DNA of 6,808 bases from Planctomycetaceae bacterium (lineage in GTDB: Bacteria > Planctomycetota > Planctomycetia > Pirellulales > JAEUIK01): NCBI GenBank assembly GCA_016793185.1, contig JAEUIK010000466.1, positions 1-6,808 of the forward strand, in the 5' to 3' direction. A program made the position numbers and the translations under genes. Position 1 is the first letter of the stretch; each line of letters begins with the position of its first letter. The notes beneath the pieces were generated by a model, which ran no database searches, was not told the DNA's origin, and worked only from the letters and a program-made list of their open reading frames with translations. Below, in pieces: positions 1-6,600 of this stretch.

Positions 1-993
1 CGGTCCACCCGCCACCAGGCGGGCGATCCGCAGCCCGGCGGGCGTCTTGTAGACCGCCTCGATGCCCGCGTCTGGACGGACCATCCGCCCTTTTTCGATC
101 AGGTGGGGCACGATCCGCGAGATCGTGTTCGAGGGGATGGCAAAGCCCACGCCCGAACTCTGCCCGGCGGGGCTGACGATTGCCGTGTTCATGCCGATGA
201 GCCGGCTCCGCGTGTCCAAGAGCGGACCGCCCGAACTCCCCGGATTGATCGCGGCGTCGAGCTGAATGATCGACTTGAGCGTCCGCTCATTGCGGCCGGG
301 ACTCGTGCGATTGAGGCTCGAGATCACGCCAGTCGTCAGCGTCCGCTCCAGGCCAAACGGGTTGCCGATGGCATACACGCGCTGTCCCACCCGCAGCTGG
401 CTCGAGTCTCCCAGGGTGATCGGGTGCAGCATCTCCGGGGGCGCGTCGATTTTGAGCACCGCGAGATCGTTGGTGGGATCCTGCCCCACGAGCTTCCCCT
501 CGAACGACTCGCCGTTGAAGAGCGTGACCTGCATCTCGCGCGCTCCCTCGATGACGTGGTAGTTCGTCAACACGTGGCCGCGCTGGTCGAGAATGCTCCC
601 CGAGCCAGAACCCTCGGAGGGGACTTCCATCATCAGGAATCCGCCGCCGCGCAGCCCCTTGGTGTTGATGTGGACGACGCTCAGGTTGACCGTCTCGTAC
701 ACGGCGATGTTCACGCGTTCCTCGGGCGTCAACTCCTGCTCGTGCAGTTGCCGCGCGGCCTGTTCGGTCGGCGGCAGTCGCGTGAAACCAGCTCCACTTG
801 CCGCGTCCGCCGGCGGGGCCAGTGCGGGCCCCCCCGCGGTTGGCACGCGTGCCTGCGGCGGCGGCGCGGCGCCCCGGGGTGGGATCGCGACTTGTGCCTG
901 GACCTGGCGCTGCCCGCCGGGATCGGCCATCCACAGCGCCGCCGCTGCTCCGACGATTCCCGACACCAGGCACAACAGTAAGTGCGTTCTCAT
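1..993 (-). CDS. HtrA/Deg-family trypsin-like serine protease, 3' end outside window
   Basis: This is an extracytoplasmic serine endoprotease of the HtrA/Deg family, whose members degrade or refold damaged exported proteins. The 331 visible codons start at ATG 993-991. Residues 4-22 form a hydrophobic signal or membrane anchor (HLLLCLVSGIVGAAAALWM). A disordered Pro/Ala/Gly linker follows to about residue 75. The protease domain spans about 95-300 and has the full triad: His146 in TNYHVIEGA, Asp176 in NDLAVLKID and Ser254 in NPGSSGGPLLD. The stretch LIGMNTAIVSPAGQSSGVGFAIP after the serine resembles the Deg1 and cyanobacterial branch more than DegP, from memory. Residues from about 305 look like the beginning of a PDZ domain, cut by the window edge. 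A GGAG lies 11 nt before the start codon, which is a weak ribosome site; an in-frame GTG six codons upstream is a less likely start. The gene is divergent from the secreted protein at 1315. The family is secure; the exact subfamily (DegP, DegQ, DegS or HhoA) is not, so no symbol is given. Confidence 0.95.
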   Translation of the reverse strand, partial: MRTHLLLCLVSGIVGAAAALWMADPGGQRQVQAQVAIPPRGAAPPPQARVPTAGGPALAPPADAASGAGFTRLPPTEQAARQLHEQELTPEERVNIAVYETVNLSVVHINTKGLRGGGFLMMEVPSEGSGSGSILDQRGHVLTNYHVIEGAREMQVTLFNGESFEGKLVGQDPTNDLAVLKIDAPPEMLHPITLGDSSQLRVGQRVYAIGNPFGLERTLTTGVISSLNRTSPGRNERTLKSIIQLDAAINPGSSGGPLLDTRSRLIGMNTAIVSPAGQSSGVGFAIPSNTISRIVPHLIEKGRMVRPDAGIEAVYKTPAGLRIARLVAGGP

Positions 994-1162
994 CTCAGCG
1001 GATTCTCCCACGAAACCTTGAGCGCCAAGCGCTTTTCGGGCAGCGTCAACGCGTCCCGGATCCGGTCCCAGCTAACCTTATCCAAAATGTTCCAGCGTCA
1101 CTACTTCGATTCGCTCTTCAGCAGCTCCAGGGACCCGCGGGCATCTACCGTCGGCCTGGCCG

Positions 1163-1180
1163 CAAAGTCTCTTCAAAGTC
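1163..1180 (+). promoter_or_regulatory. Direct repeat CAAAGTC-N4-CAAAGTC, possible regulator site
   Basis: CAAAGTC occurs at 1163-1169 and again at 1174-1180, with the four bases TCTT between them, so the period is 11 bp, about one helical turn. Seven-base half-sites with four-base spacers are the known geometry of PhoB/OmpR-type response-regulator boxes. The sequence itself is not a known Pho box. A related CAAAGCA lies at 1201-1207 but out of phase. The repeat sits 170 bp from the protease start codon and 135 bp from the start at 1315, so it could serve either gene. Chance occurrence is possible. Confidence 0.3.
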
Positions 1181-1302
1181 GCGATTGTTTCTGCATTTCG
1201 CAAAGCACCTGATTTACCTAATGGACGCATAATCTGTCACCGATACTTTCTTCCAGTAGTTCCGCCGCAGGGATGCCGGCCCACACGACTGACAGCCATG
1301 CC

Positions 1303-1308
1303 AGGAGG
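1303..1308 (+). promoter_or_regulatory. Shine-Dalgarno sequence AGGAGG fixing the start at 1315
   Basis: AGGAGG is a perfect match to the anti-Shine-Dalgarno sequence and ends 6 nt before ATG 1315-1317. It selects that ATG over the in-frame ATG at 1273, which has no such site and would put 14 polar residues in front of the signal peptide. Confidence 0.85.
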
Positions 1309-1314
1309 TCGGGA

Positions 1315-3270
1315 ATGAAACGTCCCCGATTTGCGCTTTCGATCATGCTGGGGGCCATGGCCGCGTCCATCGCGGCCTTGGGCTTTCCGCCGGTTTCCAA
1401 TAGTCCGGCCGCCGTCGGCGGCGCTCCCAACGCGGCCTTGATCTGTCCCGCCTCGTCGCTGGCGGCCGAATCGCACCCGTTCCATTGGTTCGAACGGGCC
1501 GAGTCGAGTCAGCCTGACATCGCGGTCGACAACTGGCTGCTCACGGTTCGAGCGCCGGTGGACTCCGCCGAGGCGGCGGTCGCTCGGACGGAAGCCGCCG
1601 AGATGGTCGCGGCGGTCGACGAGCCTACCTCTGCCGCCCAAGTCGTGATGGATTGCCGGTCAGCCTGGGGTTGGGACTGTGGTGCCGACGCGGCCGCGGC
1701 GGTTGGGGAGTCCGAACGGCCGGCGATGCGTCTCGAGGACTGCGACCTCTCGATTGCCGAGTGCCTGGAAGAGTACGAGGCGGCCAAGCGCGTCGCCCTC
1801 GAATTCACCGGCCTCGCCTGGATCGAGGAGGCGGGCTCCGACCGGGACTTCCGGCTCGACGTGCCCGCCAGCCGCAGGGCCGACGTATCGGATGCCAGTG
1901 CCTTGGCGGCCGACTACCGGCACAGCACGGGGCTGGCCGACGTGCTGCGGATTAACATCCGCGAAGGACGCCCCCCGCGGGTGATTCGTCCCCTCGAGCC
2001 GGTTGCCAGCGCGGTTCCCGCCCAAGTCGAAGACGTCTCGTTCGAGGACTCGTTGGCCGATGACCTGGTGCTGACGGCCATCGCCACCTCGGCCGACGCG
2101 TACCAGAAGTTCTACCGCCTCCAGCAGTCCGCGGACGATGTGGCTGGACTGCTGCGGGAAGTCGCCCGCAACGTCACCGCGGGCATGAGCGACTTGCTGG
2201 AATTCGCGTCAGCAGCCCAATCGGCCCAGGCCAGGGTCGCCGAAGCCCCGGCTCCGGCAGGGGAAGTGGAAGAGGCCAAGCCCGCCGCCGTCCGCACTAT
2301 TTCGGTGGTTCGCCCAGCCGAGGCCGACATCGCCGCGGACGGGTTCGAGCTGGTGTCGGACGACGGCCACCGGTACGTCTACGTGCGGGCCGTTCCCCTC
2401 TTCGCGGGCTCGGCCCCGGCTCCCACGGTTTCGGCCCAGGTGGAGCCGAGCGTGACGAACTCCTTCGAACTGGTCATCGACGGGCCGGATCGGTTCCTGT
2501 TCCTGCGGAAAGAGGGGTTCAAGGAGACGACCGCCGTGGCGCCCGTCGTGAGCGAGGCGGCTCCGGCCTTCCCCGGCGCTTCGGCCGACGAAGCGGCTGC
2601 GGCCAACTTGGCCGGACATTCGATGGCGGTCCTGCTCCCCCGTCCCTTGCCGCCGGCCGCGACCGTGGGGATCGATGCCGACTGGCTCGCCTGGGACTAC
2701 TTCCGGTTCCAGGTTGATCGAGCCCTGCAATTGCAGAACTGCGCCACGTCGTCTCCCGGCGATTCGCTGGACTGCGACGACTTCGCTGCCGCCGAAAGCT
2801 GGGACTGCCTCGCCGCGGCACGGCACCAGGACACGCTCCGCGAGCAGATCGCCGCAGAAGAGGCGGCCAGCGATGGGGCGGGCGACGCGATCCAGTCGGT
2901 GATCCGCGAACAGGCGGCGAGCGAGGGGGCGCCCCTTCCGGCCACTGGGTTGCCTGGCGAAATCGCTCCGCTCTCGGCTCCCTTGGGATGCCACGGCGTG
3001 GACCCGGTGGGCTGTCTCACGCATCGGGCGCAGATCCGCAACGAGCGGTTTGCCCACTCGGCGGCGTGGAGTCTCCATAAGCTCGCCGCGTTACTGGAGT
3101 CGTGTGCCGACGAGCTCCGCCGGGCAGCCGGACTTGCACCGACCGACGGAGCCCCCGAACCGAGTGGCGTCGACCCCACGGGGCCCGCCAGCGCCAGCGG
3201 CGACCTCACGCCGACCGAGCCACGGACCGCCAGCCAGCGGTTCCTGTCGGAGCTGTACCTGGGGCTGTAG
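1315..3270 (+). CDS. Secreted Ala-rich acidic protein of unknown function
   Basis: I do not recognise this 651-residue protein. The N-terminus MKRPRF followed by a hydrophobic run at residues 7-24 is a classic Sec signal peptide, with likely cleavage after the run, so the product is probably exported. The start is set by AGGAGG six bases upstream. The mature chain is rich in Ala, Asp, Glu and Pro, with probable helices (about 140-170, 260-310, 500-535, 575-607) and disordered Ala/Pro linkers (about 305-325, 410-425, 608-640). Two internal duplications are visible. One is FELV-x-D-x3-R-[YF]-[VL]-[YF]-[VL]-R at 344-358 and 384-398. The other is a DC...WDC cysteine motif at 112-122 and 486-498. 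There are eleven cysteines (44, 114, 122, 143, 150, 476, 487, 498, 559, 567, 597) in an N-terminal and a C-terminal group, with none between 151 and 475. No enzyme motif, lipobox or transmembrane segment beyond the signal was found. It ends with TAG at 3268-3270, and the next gene is 413 bp away. Confidence 0.85.
   Translation: MKRPRFALSIMLGAMAASIAALGFPPVSNSPAAVGGAPNAALICPASSLAAESHPFHWFERAESSQPDIAVDNWLLTVRAPVDSAEAAVARTEAAEMVAAVDEPTSAAQVVMDCRSAWGWDCGADAAAAVGESERPAMRLEDCDLSIAECLEEYEAAKRVALEFTGLAWIEEAGSDRDFRLDVPASRRADVSDASALAADYRHSTGLADVLRINIREGRPPRVIRPLEPVASAVPAQVEDVSFEDSLADDLVLTAIATSADAYQKFYRLQQSADDVAGLLREVARNVTAGMSDLLEFASAAQSAQARVAEAPAPAGEVEEAKPAAVRTISVVRPAEADIAADGFELVSDDGHRYVYVRAVPLFAGSAPAPTVSAQVEPSVTNSFELVIDGPDRFLFLRKEGFKETTAVAPVVSEAAPAFPGASADEAAAANLAGHSMAVLLPRPLPPAATVGIDADWLAWDYFRFQVDRALQLQNCATSSPGDSLDCDDFAAAESWDCLAAARHQDTLREQIAAEEAASDGAGDAIQSVIREQAASEGAPLPATGLPGEIAPLSAPLGCHGVDPVGCLTHRAQIRNERFAHSAAWSLHKLAALLESCADELRRAAGLAPTDGAPEPSGVDPTGPASASGDLTPTEPRTASQRFLSELYLGL
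2344..2508 (+). repeat. Intragenic duplicated FELV beta-hairpin-like motif
   Basis: Within the secreted protein, residues 344-358 (nt 2344-2388) and 384-398 (nt 2464-2508) share F-E-L-V-x-D-x-x-x-R followed by alternating aromatic and aliphatic residues and a final R. The starts are exactly 40 residues apart. The pattern of a strand, a D/G turn and an alternating strand suggests two copies of a small beta-hairpin. The DNA has diverged, so this is an old duplication rather than a recent tandem repeat. Confidence 0.65.
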
Positions 3271-3517
3271 GGAGCGCCAGCCCTCGGGCGCGCGGGCGGG
3301 GGGCGCAGCGCCTCCGAAAGGCAGTCCGAGGCCCCCGCTAAGGGCAAGGCAGGTGGGGTTAGGCCGCCTGTATTGGTTGTCGGGCCCGAGGTGCCTGGAC
3401 GCCGGTTCAGATGGCCGCGGCACGACTCGATTCCAGGCGGCCAGCCTTCTCGCTGGCGCCGCTGGCCGGGACCTTTCTGGCACACCCGCGGTGCGCCCTA
3501 AGTCCCTATCTGCACCC

Positions 3518-3535
3518 AAAATCCGGCCGGATTTT
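3518..3535. promoter_or_regulatory. Perfect 18-bp palindrome, operator or terminator
   Basis: AAAATCCGGCCGGATTTT equals its own reverse complement over all 18 bases. As RNA it could fold into a 7-bp stem with a GGCC loop followed by a short U-run, which would resemble a bidirectional terminator 248 bp after the stop at 3270. As DNA it is a dyad of the kind bound by dimeric repressors. It abuts the candidate -35 box at 3537, which favours an operator. The sequence alone cannot decide between the two. Confidence 0.5.
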
Positions 3536-3536
3536 A

Positions 3537-3566
3537 TTGGTATCGCCCGCAGGCCTTATTTAGACT
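3537..3566 (+). promoter_or_regulatory. Weak sigma-70-like promoter candidate for the VWA gene
   Basis: TTGGTA at 3537-3542 and TAGACT at 3561-3566 each match four of six consensus bases, with an 18-bp spacer, in a locally AT-richer patch of a GC-rich region. Transcription would start near 3573 and give a leader of about 110 nt before the ATG at 3684. The matches are weak, and planctomycete promoters are poorly defined. Confidence 0.3.
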
Positions 3567-3574
3567 AAACGCTA

Positions 3575-3603
3575 CCCCGTGGGGCCATTTCTTCCCACGA
3601 GGG
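3575..3603 (+). other. Leader stem-loop 1
   Basis: CGTGGG at 3578-3583 pairs perfectly with CCCACG at 3594-3599 around a 10-nt loop. CCC (3575-3577) pairs with GGG (3601-3603) across a single bulged A at 3600, giving nine base pairs. If transcription starts near 3573, this hairpin sits at the very 5' end of the VWA mRNA, where such structures often stabilise transcripts. Confidence 0.4.
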
Positions 3604-3620
3604 TCGAGCGCGTGTCCTGC

Positions 3621-3646
3621 AGGTGCCGCTACGGAACACGGTACCT
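3621..3646 (+). other. Leader stem-loop 2
   Basis: AGGTGCCG at 3621-3628 can pair with CGGTACCT at 3639-3646, eight pairs with one G-U wobble, around a 10-nt loop. Only a few T follow, so it is a poor intrinsic terminator. It lies 25 bp upstream of the ribosome site GGGAG (3671-3675). Confidence 0.3.
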
Positions 3647-3683
3647 TTCGCGCGCTGGCGCTTCTACTTCGGGAGCTGATGCT

Positions 3684-6600
3684 ATGTCTCGACTTTCCAT
3701 CTGCGGATCTGCCAAGCGCCAAAGCTGCGCCGGCGTGCAAGACGAGAGGCGCTTGCGCGGCGGAAGCCTTCCTCGAGTGCTCACCTGGTCGCTGGCCCTG
3801 CTCGTGCTGGCGACGACACCCGCGGCCTTGCGATGGGCGCAGGGTCAGGCAGGCGCTGCGTCGGGTGATGCCGCGGTCGAAGCGGGCGCGATCGAGAGTT
3901 TTGCCACTCCGCAAGGCAAACAATACTTCGCCGCACAGCTCACCGCACCCGCCAGCGCGGCCGCGGCGCGCGAGCACGATGTCGTGATTCTCATCGACAC
4001 CTCCGCGAGCCAGATGGGGGACTACCGCGCCAAGGGGCTCGCGGCCCTCGAGGGTTTCGTGAAGCAACTCGGTGCGGGCGATCGCGTGCAGCTCTTCGCG
4101 GTCGACGTGAAGGCTGTTCCGCTGACTCAACAGTTCACCCCGCCGCAGAGCGCCGACCTCCGCGGTGCGCTTGCCAAGCTTGAGCAGCGCGAGCCGCTGG
4201 GCACCACCGACCTGGATGCCGCGCTGCACGCCGCGGCCGATGCGTTTGCCAGCGGAGACGCCGCGCGGGCCCGGAGCGTGGTCTATATCGGCGACGGTCA
4301 GAGCGCTGCCAATCTGCTCGACGTCGAGCAGCGCGGCGCCCTGGTCACCCGGCGGGTGGACGGGCGGATCGCGGGCTCGAGTTTCGCCATCGGTCCGCAG
4401 CAGGACAATCCCCTGCTCGCGGCGCTGGCCAATCAGACCGGCGGCATGCTGGCCGTTGACGGCGACAATGTTCCGCCCGAACAGGTCGCTGATTTCCTCG
4501 CGAAAGCGACTCAGGGGACGGTCGCCTGGCCGACCGCGGCCCAGCTCCCCGCCGCCTGGCAAGAATCGTACCCGGTCCGTGTTCCGCCGTTGCGGGCCGA
4601 TCGTGAGACGGTGCTGATCGGTCTGGGAGATACGAGCCAACCGGTCGACGTCACGATCACTGCCGAAGTGAATGGCGAGGCGCAGCAATTCGCCTGGTCG
4701 CTCCCGGCCGCCCCGAGCGCCGTCCAGAATTCGTTCTTGCCGAAGCTCGTCGACTCGGCGCGCGCCGATCAGGGGCTCACGCTCCCGACCGTCGGCTCGG
4801 CCGCCTTGGCCGAAGTTCGCCGCGTGATGAACAATGCCACCAACGACCTGGGACTGCTCGCCAAGCAGGCGGTGGCCACCGGCGCGTTGGACCAGGCCGA
4901 GGCCCTGGCAGGCCAGGCCGAGGAATTCGATCCGCAGAATCCCGACGCCCGCGTCGTCCGCGCGGCCGTCGCCCGCCTGCGAGCGCAGCCCGGTGCGGTC
5001 TCTGCCGAAACTCCCGCCGCTGCCGCGCCGGCTGCAGCGGCCCCTGCCGCGGGCGATGACCTGCGGCTGGTGCGTCCGCGTCCCGCGGCCGAACCGGAAG
5101 ACCCCCTCGAGCGCCGCGGCGCCTTCCTCGATCAAGTCGAGCGCGAGCGCCAGGTGCGTGCCGGTTTGTTCCAGGCGGAAGTGCAACAGGCGATCAACGG
5201 AGCCCGGCGGCTGATGGCCGACGAGCCGCAGGCGGCCATCGATCGGCTCAAGCTGACCATGGAGCATCTCCGCCGCGGCGGCCAGGATCTCGATGCCGGG
5301 TTGCGCAGCCAGCTGGCCAACCAGCTCGAAGCCGCGCTCCGCGAAGCGCAGCGCCAAAACACGATCAAGACCGAGATCGACATCCGCCAGGCCGCCTTGG
5401 TGGCCGCGGGCGAAGAGCAGCGGCGCCTCAACGAAGAACTGATGCTCCAGCAGCAGCAGGTCGAGAACGCCATGGCGCGGTTCAACGACCTGATCGATCG
5501 GCATCGGTACGGCGACGCCGAACTGGTGGCCGACTTCGCCTACGAAACGATGCCCAACTCGCCGACGACGGAGCTCGCCAAGTCGGAAGTGAACATGGCC
5601 AAGGCGGCCTACGAGATGATCGGCCTGCGATTGGCCCGCCAGCGCGGCGTCGTCGATACGCTCGCCTCGGTCGAGCGGTCGCACGTGCCGACGCCCGACG
5701 AACCGCCGATCATCTATCCCGATCCGGAAGTGTGGGACGCGCTCACGCAGCGCCGCAAGAAGTTTGCATCGGTCTCGCTGGAAAGTGCCAAGCCGGCCGA
5801 AGTTCGGATCCAGAAGGCGCTTGATGAGACGACGCAGATCGACTTTGTCGAGCAGCCGTTGAGCGACGTCATCCAGTACCTCGAGGATCTGCACAAGATC
5901 CAGATCGAGCTCGATGGCAAGGCGATGGAGGAGGGGGCCGCCTCGAGCGACACCCCGATCACGCGCAATCTGCAGAACATCACGCTCCGCTCCGCGCTGC
6001 GGCTGATGCTCAAGGACCTCGACCTGACCTATGTGATCGACGACGAAGTGTTGCTGATCACCACCGTGGAGGCCGCCGAAGAGCTGATGGCGACCCGCGT
6101 TTACCCGGTTGCCGACCTCGTCGTGCCCATTCAAAGCATGGGTGGCCGCGGCGGCATGGGCGGCGGCATGGGTGGCATGGGTGGCGGCATGGGCATGGGC
6201 GGCGGCATGGGCATGGGCGGCGGCATGGGCATGGGTGGCGGCATGGGCATGGGTGGCGGCATGGGCATGGGTGGCATGGGCGGCGGCATGGGCATGGGCG
6301 GTATGGGAGGCGGCATGGGGGGCGGCTTCTTCGACGTCCAGGACAAGCCGCTCGTGCTGAAGAAAGCCCGACCGGTCGCCCCCGCTGCCGCGCCGACCAA
6401 TACCGCGACGAAAGTCGCCGCCGCGCCGACCGCAGCGGTTGCCAAGCCGGGGACCTCGACCGTCAAGGCGCCGGCCAAAGCGGCGCCCGCCAAGCAGCCG
6501 GTTGCGGGGCCTGCCAAGCAGGGGGCTGCGAAGGCCCCGCTGCCGCTGGAGGTTCGCGTGCAGGTTCCGGCGGGGGGTGATCCCACCGTCGTCTGGAACG

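Larger units (their letters stand above)
994..1314. other. Divergent intergenic region between protease gene and secreted-protein gene
   Basis: This 321-bp stretch separates two divergent start codons and should hold both promoters and leaders. No convincing coding frame was found in it. It is less GC-rich than its flanks around 1080-1260. CATAAT at 1228-1233 matches five of six bases of a sigma-70 -10 box pointing rightward, but no acceptable -35 box lies 16-18 bp before it. A short inverted repeat AGCGC-CAA-GCGCT at 1021-1033 would fall in the leader of the protease mRNA. A 7-bp direct repeat at 1163-1180 is listed separately. No firm promoter can be called on either strand. Confidence 0.6.
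3271..3683. other. Intergenic region between the two plus-strand genes
   Basis: This 413-bp gap holds no supported gene on either strand; open frames crossing it have low-complexity Pro/Arg/Ser translations and no plausible ribosome site. Right after the stop codon, GCGCC at 3274-3278 and GGCGC at 3287-3291 can form a GC-rich hairpin without a T-tract. GGCCAGC (3439-3445) and GCTGGCC (3461-3467) form a perfect 7-bp inverted repeat, and GGCGGCCAGC (3436-3445) can pair instead, with one bulge, with GCTGGCGCC (3452-3460). The more distinctive palindrome, promoter candidate and leader hairpins near the right end are listed separately. Confidence 0.6.

Noticed and set aside
103..981. Plus-strand open frame of 292 codons opposite the protease gene
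   Set aside because: Its translation is Arg/His-rich and featureless, and the opposite strand encodes an unambiguous HtrA protease with its full catalytic triad.
1021..1036. AGCGC-CAA-GCGCT hairpin followed by TTTT as a rightward terminator
   Set aside because: No rightward gene ends before it, the stem is only 5 bp with a 3-nt loop, and it lies in the protease leader region in the opposite orientation.
1085..1095. GGAAC on the minus strand as an ECF-sigma -35 element for the protease gene
   Set aside because: The E. coli degP gene is driven by sigma-E, which made this attractive, but no matching -10 element was found at the usual 16-17 bp spacing and a 5-bp match is expected by chance.
1273..1314. 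Upstream in-frame ATG at 1273 as start of the secreted protein
   Set aside because: It would add 14 polar residues before a well-formed signal peptide and has no good ribosome site, while ATG 1315 has AGGAGG at ideal spacing.
3274..3291. GCGCC/GGCGC hairpin just after the stop codon as an intrinsic terminator
   Set aside because: The stem is only 5 bp and no T-run follows, so it is not distinguishable from GC-rich background.
2209..3485. Minus-strand open frames (2209-3078, 2697-3485) overlapping the secreted-protein gene
   Set aside because: Their Arg/Gly/Pro/Ser-rich composition, lack of a ribosome site and absence of any domain mark them as shadows of the plus-strand gene with its signal peptide and strong AGGAGG.
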